A program made the position numbers and the translations under genes. 64,000 bases of DNA. It comes from Brevibacillus agri (GTDB taxonomy: Bacteria; Bacillota; Bacilli; Brevibacillales; Brevibacillaceae). The notes beneath the pieces were generated by a model. It had not been told where the DNA came from, did no database searches, and saw nothing but the letters and a program-made list of their open reading frames with translations. Shown here piece by piece: positions 18,088 to 26,723 of this stretch (positions within the stretch are counted from its first letter, which is position 1; the number at the start of each line of letters is the position of its first letter). Location of the stretch: the NCBI RefSeq assembly GCF_004117055.1, contig NZ_CP026363.1:5070501-5134500 (forward strand), read 5' to 3'.

Positions 18088-18459
18088 ATGAGGCTGCAAG
18101 AACCGTTGCAACGTTCGTTGCGGTCAGAGATAGAAAAAATCCAAAAGCAATACGGCTACACCCTAAGCAAACTCAGTGCGCTGTCGGGAATCAATCACGG
18201 GCATCTCAGCGATATTTTACGGGGCAATCGCGCGATGACGATAAGACAGTTGGATGCCTTGGCTACCGCATTTGAACAGCCTCCCGGATGGCTGTATGAA
18301 TTGTACCCCGACGAGTGCTTTGCCAAAGAAAGAGTCTCGCGGCCGAGGGTGATCCCGTATTTGATCCGGTGTGCTGAGATTGGGCGGCAGGATTGCATTC
18401 AACCGATCGTTTCTAAACTGCTGGATGAGCAAAAAATGTGGATATCCTCTTTTCAGTAG
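18088..18459 (+). CDS. XRE-family HTH protein, N-terminal part of a frameshifted HTH-TPR regulator
   Basis: Encodes 123 residues with an XRE/Cro HTH at about 18-75 (YTLSKLSALSGINHGHLSDI, then LRGNRAMTIRQLDALATAF). Start at 18088 follows TTAGGAGG. The reading frame ends shortly after an A6 run at 18431-18436; reading one base back at this run joins it to the next frame as ...LLDEQKNVDILFSVGERL, giving one protein of about 415 residues of the HTH plus TPR type common in Brevibacillus and Bacillus (PlcR/NprR-like layout). Either a deleted A, a sequencing error, or programmed slippage at the A run explains the split. Confidence 0.8.
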   Translation: MRLQEPLQRSLRSEIEKIQKQYGYTLSKLSALSGINHGHLSDILRGNRAMTIRQLDALATAFEQPPGWLYELYPDECFAKERVSRPRVIPYLIRCAEIGRQDCIQPIVSKLLDEQKMWISSFQ

Positions 18460-19334
18460 GAGAACGCCTCTTTGAAGCGGGGAAGCGCAAGGAATCCATT
18501 CCTTTTTACCAGCTCGTGATTGAAAATGAAAAGGATAGCCATTCAGAACGCTTTTCGCTCAGTCAGTACAGATTGTTTCGTGCAACGCTAGGAGCGAATG
18601 CCGAAGACAACTGGAAAGCCGTCATCCGATTTGAACCTTATCGAAATCGCCTGCCAGAAAATTATCAGTTGGACGGGTTGCTTCAGTTGGCGAATGTATC
18701 TTTTGTTTTGCAAAGGTGGAGCGATATGGAAAAGTATGCAGACGAGCTCCGCTTACTGGCCTCGAAGGTTTACGAGCATGAATGGCGCAAACGGAAAAAC
18801 GCCAAGACGTGTGAGCCGCTCAAGACCGAGCGTCATCTGGTTGTGTATTACGGTCAAGGCTTTCTGCTGAAAGGAGCTGCCTTGCAGATGCAAGGGCTGT
18901 ATGGTGAAGCGAAAAAGTATGTGCAGGGCTATGCTGACCTTGACTGGTTTGAACTCCTTGATGATACAGGGCGAATGGAGGTAGAGAAGTTCAAGACGTG
19001 GGCAAAAGCCAATATGTACACGTATGATTTACTGATGGGGGATACCCAAGTCTTGCCCGAGTATTTGGATTTTTTAGACAAACACCCTGCGGAAATACCA
19101 GCCGGACTTTTGACGATCATGGAAGCTGCCAGCAAATTCGACCTTTCTATCGATCATGTTTTAGAGCGGTATTCTGCGGAAATCGAACGCTTTTATGAAC
19201 ATCAGGATCAGATTAATAAGGGAAGACATTATAACTTCCGGTATTTTAAAATCGCATATGAATTGAAGCGCGGCCGCATGAACAAAGCACTCGACGAAAT
19301 TTTATGCTGCATGGACCTTGCCGACTTGTGCTAG
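18438..19334 (+). CDS. TPR-repeat sensor part of the frameshifted HTH-TPR regulator
   Basis: About 298 residues of helical TPR-like repeats (for example RKESIPFYQLVIENEKDSHSERF and GYGEAKKYVQGYADL-type pairs), as in quorum-peptide-binding regulators. There is no ribosome-binding site before the GTG at 18438, so it is probably read only as the continuation of the HTH frame. In this family the TPR part binds a signalling peptide or a partner protein; no small exported peptide gene was recognised downstream. Followed by a terminator at 19431. Confidence 0.7.
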   Translation: MDILFSVGERLFEAGKRKESIPFYQLVIENEKDSHSERFSLSQYRLFRATLGANAEDNWKAVIRFEPYRNRLPENYQLDGLLQLANVSFVLQRWSDMEKYADELRLLASKVYEHEWRKRKNAKTCEPLKTERHLVVYYGQGFLLKGAALQMQGLYGEAKKYVQGYADLDWFELLDDTGRMEVEKFKTWAKANMYTYDLLMGDTQVLPEYLDFLDKHPAEIPAGLLTIMEAASKFDLSIDHVLERYSAEIERFYEHQDQINKGRHYNFRYFKIAYELKRGRMNKALDEILCCMDLADLC

Positions 19335-19430
19335 ATTTTGGTTAATGTATCGGTCCTCTGCGACGTGTCCAAACCACTCCGCAAAGCAGTACTTGCTTTG
19401 CTTGGCAGTTCAAAAACGAAATAGCCTGAG

Positions 19431-19475
19431 ATAAAAGCCAGCATTTGTGTAAACGTGCTGGCTTTTATATTTCCT
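19431..19475. terminator. Rho-independent terminator
   Basis: ATAAAAGCCAGCA and TGCTGGCTTTTAT form a 13-bp perfect stem with a 12-base loop (19431-19468) followed by ATTTCCTTATTTT. Confidence 0.8.
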
Positions 19476-19634
19476 TATTTTCTCTAAACCGAATTTTTTG
19501 GAGAGTGCTGTATAGTAGAATTGCCCTTCCCTTACACAAAAAGGAAGGTATCACCGAGAAATTTCCGATTAACCAGATCTTTTCCCGATTAAACTGGAAC
19601 AAATCACTTTTAATCTCTCCATAAAGACAGGTGT

Positions 19635-20100
19635 ATGATTCAAGTGAACAAAAAAAGGAAAAATGAAGAAGACTGTGAATGCTAATCAAAAAGTTGACCA
19701 TTTTTGGAGCAAACGCTCATCTTCGAGTTGACCACCTACGATGCTTTTTTTCACACAAAGTAGCATTTTATTTCCTGCACCAAGGATCGTCAAGGATAAA
19801 GGGTAAACCCCTTGCTACGCAAGCCCTTGACGATCCTTGGCTCAGTAAAAACATTTGCAATTAGGTGTGAAAATGATGACGTGTGCTCAAACTGTCAGGT
19901 GGGTAACTTTATGATGAGCAAAGTGGTCAACATTTTGGTGAGCGTTCACAGAAGACCTATTGAATATCATCGAAGAATTACGAAGACAACTTGTTAAACT
20001 CGTTCAGGAAAAAGGATTGGACCATATAGAGGTTGTAATTCTGAGCCAGCGTCTGGATGAATATATTGTCCAGTTTCAAAGCAGTATGAATCCAAAATGA
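19635..20100 (+). pseudogene. Spo0E-family aspartyl-phosphate phosphatase gene split by a MITE
   Basis: Removing the insertion at 19674-19950 and one 6-bp repeat restores a 60-residue frame starting at ATG 19635 (MIQVNKKRKNEED, then LLNIIEELRRQLVKLVQEKG ... LSQRLDEYIVQFQ). The SQxLDxYIxxFQ signature is that of Spo0E-like phosphatases, which remove phosphate from Spo0A~P and block sporulation. With the insertion the frame stops after 16 residues; the downstream part lacks its own ribosome-binding site. It is probably a null allele. Confidence 0.8.
19674..19950. mobile_element. IS21-like MITE, 277 bp, with 6-bp target duplication
   Basis: Ends TGTGAATGCTAATCAAAA and, on the other strand, TGTGAACGCTCACCAAAA, each followed by GTTGACCA; TG...CA ends with repeated GTTGACC blocks are typical of IS21 elements. 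GAAGAC is duplicated on both sides (19668-19673 and 19951-19956). The inside has no istA/istB but a 16-bp inverted repeat with CCAAGGATCGTCAAGG near 19783 and its complement near 19826. A non-autonomous element that would need IS21 transposase in trans. Confidence 0.82.
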
Positions 20101-20544
20101 TAGCGGTTACACGATTTCTCGGGAATGTAAATTTTTTTGAGTAAATGGGTTTTTAACAGGCGGATGGCAACATGAGCGGCTTTACATGTAGAGGCGGGTA
20201 GGAACACACGCGGCGTCCGCCTTACGAGGCAATATGCCTTCAATCAATCACACGCGATCTCCAGCGGCCATAAAGTGCGCTTTGTCGTCTGAACGTCGAT
20301 GCCCAAGCAGATGCTCTGGATATCGTTCTGCTGCTCTACGGCTCTTTGTAGTTGCCTTCTCATGTTACTCGCACTCAAGACGGAACTTATGCTCATATCG
20401 TGAACATTAAGTAAAACATGCAACTATATACGAATTTACTGCGACAAGAATTGTCGAAATTTGTAAACAAAAAATAATTTACAATTATGGTATTCATTCC
20501 TATATTCTATATGTGTTTAACAAGTTATTTCAGGAGTGAACATA
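20101..20544. other. Gene-free region upstream of the toxin gene
   Basis: No convincing gene. The last 100 bp are A/T-rich and likely hold the toxin promoter (TATTCTATATGTG near 20503). The middle has a G/C-richer patch that may be a decayed gene, but no family was recognised. Confidence 0.4.
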
Positions 20545-22200
20545 ATGGTAAAGAACATCTCTATTCGCGATTACACACCTAGTAGAAGCAATACGGATCA
20601 AACTGCAAAAGTTACTACTCCACCCAAAACATCCCCTCCTCCTAAAGAATTAGCCACTGCGACACCCAAACCAAAAAGTGACTCCGTTCAAATTAGTCTG
20701 GCTGCACAACAGGCTTACGAACAGTGTTCTTTTGCAAACCGCTCAACAACGTCTACAACATCCTATAGCCCGTCCATTTCATCCGCTTCTGGAAGTAAAG
20801 TAGCAGGAGTTACGGCGTACAGTGCAAGTTCTAATAGTATAGATGTTACAGTGAACGGCAGAAACATATCCGCTGGTAATTCTAACGTCGATGGATATAA
20901 AAAAGACGGAATGAACATGGTGGCAATCAAGGCTGTGCTAGAGGAGCTTGGCGGGCGAGTCTCTTATGAACAGGGGAATGGGTTTGCAAAAATCACCTTA
21001 AAAGGGGAAGGTGGTAGTTATGTTAAACTCAGAATTAGCAGTGGACAAACCACCTACGCTGGTACATATTCGAAGGACGGTGACAGTGAAAGGAGTATTA
21101 CAATCGGTGCTGCTGAAATTAAAAATGGAACGACCTATGTTTCGGATGATGTAATTAGTCGATTGTATGCGGTCAAAGTCACTTCAAACCCAAAGGGAAA
21201 CTCGGTAGTTATTAACAGCTCGATTAATCAAACAGAGGTAAACGGAAATCAGGTCAAAATTAACAGTTTAATGGTTCGGGACCATAATTTATATGCGACG
21301 CCACAAGAATTGCTTTGGGCGGCTGGCTATCAGACCAAATATGAAGGAACCACCTTGATTGGGACTAAAGGAGATACACGGGTAAAATACAACCTTCAAA
21401 GAGGCTCCTTAGAGATTAATGAAAATCATAAGGTGAAAAAATATGACGTCAAACTGGAAAACTTCGATCACAAAGATGTGGTGCGCGTTTCTTCTTTCCT
21501 AAACAAATTGCCTGATACGGATGTAGAATGGGATCAGAGGAAAGGAACGTTAGAAATTAATACATCTACATTCGATGATTGGGAAAATCGAACGGGAAGC
21601 TTTATCTTTGCCGCTTTGGGTGAAATGGCGGTTGAATTTGCCTTTTCCGATGTGAAAACCCTATTCGATCCCAAAGCCAGCAACACAGAGAAAACAGTAG
21701 CTGCCGCCTCTTTGCTTCCAACTGGTAAAGCTTTAAAAATCCCTGCTGTCGCAGCCCTTTTGACGAGATTTGGCGGTGATGGGGAACATGTACTTCGAAT
21801 GGCCAATCTCGGTAGCAATGTCGGGGAAGCTTTGGCTGAATCCAAAAAAGCTGTCTTGTTTGAAGGGAATAGCAACTGGGGTTGGAAACATATTAAGGAT
21901 TTACACGTAGGCGACCCAAATCGTCTCCCTAGAGGCAAAACCATCTTCCCTTCCGCCATGTCTGAGAGAGACATCATGAATTTGATTATGGATCAACTGA
22001 ATAAGGTGAACAAACCTACCGCACAGGAATTTATGAGAAATAATGCTGGAACTTACGACTTGAATGATGTCTACGATATTACATTTTCACAAGAAAAGCA
22101 CGGTATTAAATCATTGAGAATTGTCGTCAATCATAATTTAGGAACGATAACGACTGCATATCCATTGAGTGGATCGAAAGTGCGAGAAGGAAGATTGTAA
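20545..22200 (+). CDS. Polymorphic toxin-like protein with copper amine oxidase-N repeats and C-terminal nuclease-like domain
   Basis: A 551-residue protein (start ATG 20545 behind AGGAGTG; an in-frame GTG at 20536 overlaps this site). Residues 1-85 are Ser/Thr/Pro-rich and lack a signal peptide. Two copper-amine-oxidase-N1-like modules follow (about 95-215 and 225-340), often wall- or glycan-associated. A helical linker (about 350-430) resembles pre-toxin regions. The last 110 residues contain WKHIKDLHVG and end with ...NHNLGTITTAYPLSGSKV, an arrangement seen in EndoU/BECR-fold RNases of polymorphic toxins (His residues plus a late Thr-x-x-Tyr/Pro strand). A small gene right behind it is the natural immunity candidate. 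Nuclease type is an inference. Confidence 0.75.
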   Translation: MVKNISIRDYTPSRSNTDQTAKVTTPPKTSPPPKELATATPKPKSDSVQISLAAQQAYEQCSFANRSTTSTTSYSPSISSASGSKVAGVTAYSASSNSIDVTVNGRNISAGNSNVDGYKKDGMNMVAIKAVLEELGGRVSYEQGNGFAKITLKGEGGSYVKLRISSGQTTYAGTYSKDGDSERSITIGAAEIKNGTTYVSDDVISRLYAVKVTSNPKGNSVVINSSINQTEVNGNQVKINSLMVRDHNLYATPQELLWAAGYQTKYEGTTLIGTKGDTRVKYNLQRGSLEINENHKVKKYDVKLENFDHKDVVRVSSFLNKLPDTDVEWDQRKGTLEINTSTFDDWENRTGSFIFAALGEMAVEFAFSDVKTLFDPKASNTEKTVAAASLLPTGKALKIPAVAALLTRFGGDGEHVLRMANLGSNVGEALAESKKAVLFEGNSNWGWKHIKDLHVGDPNRLPRGKTIFPSAMSERDIMNLIMDQLNKVNKPTAQEFMRNNAGTYDLNDVYDITFSQEKHGIKSLRIVVNHNLGTITTAYPLSGSKVREGRL

Positions 22201-22216
22201 AGGAGGCTGCTTTAAC

Positions 22217-22762
22217 TTGAAGATGCATTTTCAAATCGAGAAGCAGGAACGGCTTGAACAAGGGAAATTTTTTGAGTTTTTTAAAGGAAAAGTAGATATT
22301 ACGTGCACATGGAATGGAAACGAGTTTGTGTTTTCCTTCTTTCGGGCAGTTGATGCCTTGGATGAGTTTTTTAGTCTGCTTTATCTCATGGAATCAAGGG
22401 GTGTCAAGATCAAGATGGAGAATCCAGATTCGGTTGGCACCTACTATTTTGAATTGAAAGATGAGCAATTCGTCCTTGATTACTTTATTTTTGAGGATTT
22501 GGTGGCCCATTATGAAGCACCGGTTCCTTATCATACTTTCAAAAAAGAATTGGTAGCCTCACTCCATGCCTATTTGGAAGAGTTAAAGAAGATAAACCCT
22601 GACATCACAAATCATCCAATCTATCAGGGGCTTACCCGTTGCCAAATAAACCGCGAGTGGTTTGACCACTATTGTGAAATGATCGCTGACGCTTATCGCC
22701 GAGCGAATCGGGAAGTGCCTGCCCGAGATGAGTTATTCCGTCATCATATTGTAAAAAAGTAA
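22217..22762 (+). CDS. Candidate immunity protein for the upstream toxin
   Basis: Unrecognised 181-residue acidic protein 16 bp after the toxin stop. A TTG at 22217 is ten bases after AGGAGG and is preferred; ATG 22223 two codons on is the alternative. It is rich in aromatic residues and Glu, has no signal peptide or membrane segment, and no motif I know. Position, cytosolic nature and acidity fit an immunity protein that blocks a nucleic-acid-binding toxin domain. A strong terminator closes the pair. Confidence 0.65.
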   Translation: MKMHFQIEKQERLEQGKFFEFFKGKVDITCTWNGNEFVFSFFRAVDALDEFFSLLYLMESRGVKIKMENPDSVGTYYFELKDEQFVLDYFIFEDLVAHYEAPVPYHTFKKELVASLHAYLEELKKINPDITNHPIYQGLTRCQINREWFDHYCEMIADAYRRANREVPARDELFRHHIVKK

Positions 22763-22867
22763 ATACAGAATTATGCGAGTCTCTGCACCAAAACCTTGGT
22801 TTCCAAAAAATTCCTTCTCGACTGATAAACATACTATAAATTCATAACCACCCGTCCATGATATGCT

Positions 22868-22925
22868 CCCTCATAGTAGACAGAGTACATGCTTGCTTTT
22901 TCTGTCTACTATGAGGGGTTTTCTT
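22868..22925 (+). terminator. Rho-independent terminator of toxin-immunity pair
   Basis: CCCTCATAGTAGACAGA and its exact complement (22868-22884, 22901-22917) form a 17-bp stem, then GTTTTCTT. Confidence 0.88.
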
Positions 22926-23068
22926 ATAGAAAAGGTCTGGGGAACTCTTGACGCTGCGTTCGAGAAAAAAGCAGTGGATGTATCATTGAGCCTTTTGCAA
23001 AATTAGGTTTTCGTTAAAAAATGAAGGTAATGATACGTAAAATTGGCCCGATCATCAAGAATGCGGTT

Positions 23069-23179
23069 GTTTCAGTCCCTCTTTTCTCGGGTCCTCAATG
23101 TAACTATGAGCTGCTATCGACAATGACGTATCAACAGCAACCGTTTCAGTCCCCTCGTTCCTCGGGTCCTCAATGTAAC
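23069..23179 (-). CRISPR. Orphan CRISPR mini-array 2 (two repeats, one spacer)
   Basis: Repeats at 23069-23104 (36 bp, degenerate) and 23143-23179 (37 bp, identical to the good repeats of mini-array 1) flank one 38-bp spacer. Orientation is again minus, with the leader on the right. The shared repeat, shared leader and same polarity show that both mini-arrays descend from one locus. Confidence 0.82.
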
Positions 23180-23439
23180 CGACCTTGGTCGGCGTGAACA
23201 AACCCAGTCATGCCAAGGCTTTGCTTGTAGTCAAAGCCTTCAACATTCCTCTCTTTTTTCGAGGATTATCTTTTTGTCCAAAAACAGGCTTCATCCTCGA
23301 AAACACTTTTTCTCCACTTGCTTTCCGGCTGTATCCTACCATTAGTATTCACTTTCAAGAGTATAATCATGTGCTCTCACGACTATAATAAATCATTTGC
23401 CTCATTTTTGTAAGATTGCTCCCTCGTTTCCTAACGAAA
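23180..23439 (-). promoter_or_regulatory. CRISPR leader of mini-array 2
   Basis: Closely similar to 17471-17700, including the CCGACC-TT-GGTCGG junction element and the GTGCTCTCACGACTATAATA block near 23370. Similarity fades shortly before 23440, where the IS3 remnant begins. Confidence 0.68.
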
Positions 23440-23480
23440 TGAACCACTGTCAATAGATTGGACACATAAAATCGAGAGAA

Positions 23481-24375
23481 TTACACCACACATCGGTACA
23501 TATGTTCGTATTGATTGGGCGTGAAGTACCCAATGGATGAATGGATGCGTTTTCCATTATAAAAGCAAGTGATATACTCAAATATCGCTCTTTTCGCTTG
23601 TTCTCTCGTTTTGAATTTTTCCAGATAAACGAGTTCTTTCTTCAGTACGCTGTGGAAAGACTCGATGCAGGCGTTATCGTAACAGTTTCCTTTGCGGCTC
23701 ATGCTTCCGATCATCTGGTATTTCTCCAGACGCTTCTGGTACTCAGTCGAGGCATACTGGCTGCCGCGATCAGAGTGGTGTAAAAGCCCCGGAGCTGGTC
23801 GCTGGCGGTTGTAGGCTTGATCTAGCGCGGCGATCACGAGTTCTTTTGTCATCCGCTCCCCCATGTGAAAGCCTACGATCTTACGCGTATACAAGTCCAT
23901 CACACTGGCTAAATACAACCAGCCTTCGTCTGTCGGGATATAAGTGATATCCGTCATCCAGGCCTTCCCCGGCGCGTTTGCGGTGAACGTTTGGTTTAGC
24001 ACGTTTTCGGCCACAGGCAAATGGTGCTTCGAATTCGTTGTCGCCTTGTATTTCTTCACCGTACGGGATTTCAGCCCGAGCCTTTTCATCGTACGAGCGA
24101 CGGTTTTCTCGGAAACCTGAACCCCCTTCCTTTTTCAGTGCTTCCAAGACCTTCTTACTGCCGTACAAACGTCTCGAATCCAGGAAGACCCGCCGGATTT
24201 GTTGCTCCAGCTTTTCTCGACGCTTCGCCCGATCGTTCTTCTTACGCCGGGTCCAATCGTAATAACCGCTTCGAGAAACTTGAAACACCTCGCACATCTT
24301 CGCGACTCGGAGCTTGGAGCGGTGATCGTGGATGAAAGGGTAGATCAGCGCCGGTCTTTTGCGAAGTAGTGCATC
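23481..24375 (-). pseudogene. IS3 family transposase OrfB, frameshifted
   Basis: Integrase-type DDE transposase. The first part (KMCEVFQVSRSGYYDWTRRK) and the second part (catalytic DITYIPTDEGWLYLASVMDL, HHSDRGSQYASTEY and the Glu of SFHSVLKKELVY) are in different frames. The break is at a G5 run near 24122: with one G removed the protein reads LKKEGVQVSEKTVARTMKRLG without interruption. Family signature residues are otherwise intact. Confidence 0.85.
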
Positions 24376-24505
24376 GCCTTTTTTAAGATTTCGTTCTCCT
24401 CTTCCAGATCACGAATTCGCTTTTGAAGGTCGCGTAGGGCTTTGTCTTCCGGCTTCAGTTGTCCACTGCCTGGAAAGGCTTGATTGCCGTCTTGCTTGAA
24501 TTCAG
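24345..24505 (-). pseudogene. IS3 family OrfA C-terminal fragment
   Basis: The C-terminal coiled-coil (KALRDLQKRIRDLEEENEIL, then KKAMHYFAKDRR and stop) of the OrfA HTH protein is present; the N-terminal HTH is removed by the IS66 end at 24506. The A-rich AAAAAAGG before the stop is the likely original frameshift signal to OrfB. Confidence 0.8.
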
Positions 24506-24691
24506 GTAAGCGTCAAATCCAGCACACCTACGAATCAGAAATGTCCCGTGAGATAATCTTCCTCAGAACGATACGAGGAGCCATTCCTGTAATGAAGAAA
24601 TTTGAGCTTTGAAAGAAAAAAGCGCCTCCTGTATGCTGGGTCTTGGAATGGTCACATTCACACTGCCCTAATGAAAAGGAGGACGCTCTAC

Positions 24692-25990
24692 ATGAAGTAT
24701 AAGCTGAAACAGAAACAGAATCAACGGATTACACGAATTACCGAAAAAACACTGGTTGTTGGCGCGGACATCGCCAAAAAGATTCATGTAGCTCGAGCCG
24801 TGGATTTCCGAGGCATTGAGCTTGGGAAAGAATGTGTGTTCCACAACGATCAGGAGGGGCTAACGAAACTGGCTGCGTGGATGAAGGAGCTTGGCCGGAT
24901 ACATGAGAAAACCGACATCGTATTTGGCATCGAGCCTACCGGACACTACTGGTTCCCGTTAGCGGCATTTTTGAAGGAGCAAGACATCAGGGGCGTCGTC
25001 GTGAATCCGCACCATGTGAACAAGAGCAAAGAACTTGAGGACAACTCGCAGACCAAGAGCGACTACAAGGATGCGAAGGTCATTGCCGACCTGATTCGGA
25101 GCGGGAAATATTCAGAGCCCAATTTGCCGACCAAGGAATATGCAGAGCTACGCATTCTGATGAATTTTCGGGAGAAGGTCATGGTGAGCTTGAATCAAGT
25201 GAAAGCTCGGATTACAAACTGGTTTGACCGCTACTTTCCGGAGTATCCACAAGTGTTTAAGGACTGGGAAGGCAAGGCATCACTGATGACCATGCGCCAG
25301 TTTCCCACTCCAGAGGAGATTGTCTCGATAGGCGCCAGAGGCGTTCTCACACATTGGAAGACGGAAATCAAGCGTGGGGTGGGCATCAAGAGAGCGGAGC
25401 AGCTCTATGCTGCCGCTACGGTCTCTATCGGGCTTACCGAGGGGCTGACAGCTGCCCGAATCGAGCTTGCCGCCTTGCTGCAGCAGTACGATCTGTACTG
25501 CAAGCAAGAAGAAAGCATTATGACGGAAGTCCTGCAGATTCTGGAGAAGATCCCCGGAACGAAGCAAATGCTGAGCATCCCAGGGATTGGCATTCTGACC
25601 GTCGCCGGCTTCTTGGCGGAGGTTGGCGATCTGAACAACTACGACCATGGACAGCAGATCATCCGTCTGGCTGGGCTGAATCTGACGGAGAACAGCTCTG
25701 GAAAACGTAAGGGAAAGACCGGAATCAGCAAGCGGGGGCGCTCTCGCCTAAGAGGCATCTTGTTCCGCTGCATGCTGCCGATGGTAGCCAAAAACAAAGA
25801 GTTTAAAGCGCTCCACGAGTATTATACAACGCGTAGTCAAAATCCGCTCAAGAAGAAGCAATCGATTATCGCCTTATGTGGAAAACTGGTTCGCGTCCTC
25901 TATGCACTGGGGACAAAGCAGAAAGAGTATAACGCAAACGAAGTATTGGGGCCGATTCGACAAGCCCAGCTACAACAAAGTGCTGCATAA
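24692..25990 (+). CDS. IS110 family transposase
   Basis: A 432-residue DEDD recombinase, full length, beginning MKYKLKQKQNQRITRI at an ATG with AAAGGAGGA upstream. RuvC-like residues (VVGADIAKKIHVA, GIEPTGHYW, DYKDAKVIADL) and the Tnp_20 region with NSSGKRKG are all present, so it should be active. The frame upstream of 24692 is not needed. Orientation is opposite to copy A. Confidence 0.94.
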   Translation: MKYKLKQKQNQRITRITEKTLVVGADIAKKIHVARAVDFRGIELGKECVFHNDQEGLTKLAAWMKELGRIHEKTDIVFGIEPTGHYWFPLAAFLKEQDIRGVVVNPHHVNKSKELEDNSQTKSDYKDAKVIADLIRSGKYSEPNLPTKEYAELRILMNFREKVMVSLNQVKARITNWFDRYFPEYPQVFKDWEGKASLMTMRQFPTPEEIVSIGARGVLTHWKTEIKRGVGIKRAEQLYAAATVSIGLTEGLTAARIELAALLQQYDLYCKQEESIMTEVLQILEKIPGTKQMLSIPGIGILTVAGFLAEVGDLNNYDHGQQIIRLAGLNLTENSSGKRKGKTGISKRGRSRLRGILFRCMLPMVAKNKEFKALHEYYTTRSQNPLKKKQSIIALCGKLVRVLYALGTKQKEYNANEVLGPIRQAQLQQSAA

Positions 25991-26273
25991 AGCTTATCAA
26001 CAAACCTGTCATCTCGCTTATTCACATGTGTACAACCATGACAACGGAAGCACCGGAGAAGCCGAAGAATTATAATCCATAAGGGCAACGACCCAGTCGA
26101 GGAGCTAGAATCGGCCTCCACCCCTTGAGAGGTAGAACGAAGGAATGTAAGGGCATAGACCCAGCGTGACATGGGAGGGTAAACCCCGAGGGCGGATGTG
26201 GAGATCCACTGTGCGATCATACCTTTTTATCCACAGTCTGGAAACTGGTGATTGCAGGCTCTATTCCCGCCAC
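25991..26273 (+). ncRNA. Candidate bridge-RNA region of IS110 copy B
   Basis: Non-coding right end, about 283 bp as in copy A, sharing blocks such as TAAGGGCAACGACCCAGT and GAACGAAGGAATGTAAGGGC. Two like stem-loops GGGCAACGACCC (26083-26094) and GGGCATAGACCC (26151-26162) could present the donor- and target-recognition loops of a bridge RNA. Location downstream of the recombinase fits the IS1111 group. Confidence 0.45.
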
Positions 26274-26399
26274 AGCCCTTACAGAAATATTTGTATCTCC
26301 TTCAATCTTCCGACAAGAGCTTTAAGATGTCAAAGTTAAAAAACAGAGAATGAGCGAGAAAACAGGAGAAAACATTACTTTATAGTGGGAGGTTTTTTT

Positions 26400-26723
26400 A
26401 TGACGCAAGCGGAGCTTCGAGAGGTATGGAGCACCCGAATCAATGACTACCGGGCTAGTGGAGAGCGCGTCGCGACCTGGTGCGAACGTCATCAGGTTAC
26501 GCCGCGCCAGCTTTGGTATTGGATGCGGAAATTGAAAGGGGAAGATGAGCCAAAACAAGCAACCAACAAACCGCAGTGGGTTCCCCTTCAAGTGAAAGAA
26601 TCGACATCCGACACAGCATCGCCCTTGCTTGTGAAAGTTGGTTCGGCAAGCATTGAGATCAGATCCGGCTTTGATCCATCCCTGCTTGCGGATGTGGTCA
26701 AGGTGTTGAAAACCTTATGTTAA
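26400..26723 (+). CDS. tnpA: IS66 family protein TnpA
   Basis: A 107-residue HTH accessory protein of IS66. It starts at ATG 26400 after GTGGGAGG and shows LREVWSTRINDYRASGERVA followed by a WCERHQVTPRQLWYWMRKLK helix-turn-helix. Its stop overlaps the start of tnpB (ATGTTAA), the usual translational coupling. Confidence 0.88.
   Translation: MTQAELREVWSTRINDYRASGERVATWCERHQVTPRQLWYWMRKLKGEDEPKQATNKPQWVPLQVKESTSDTASPLLVKVGSASIEIRSGFDPSLLADVVKVLKTLC

Larger units (their letters stand above)
23440..24505 (-). mobile_element. IS3-family (IS150-like) element, truncated
   Basis: The right end appears to be TGAACCACTGTCAATAG at about 23440. The orfA side is cut at 24505 by the IS66 end GTAAGCGTCAAAT, so the left terminus and the HTH of orfA are missing. 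OrfB also carries a frameshift. The element is dead. Confidence 0.75.
24576..26273 (+). mobile_element. IS110-family insertion sequence (copy B) nested in IS66
   Basis: Bounds from comparison with copy A: left motif AGGAGCCATTCCTGTAATGA at 24576, right motif TATTCCCGCCAC ending about 26273. It separates the IS66 left terminus from tnpA. Confidence 0.8.

Noticed and set aside
20270..20400. Possible short gene on the minus strand (MRRQLQRAVEQQNDIQSICL)
   Set aside because: Faint likeness to Spo0E-type helices only; no start signal and signature residues are missing.
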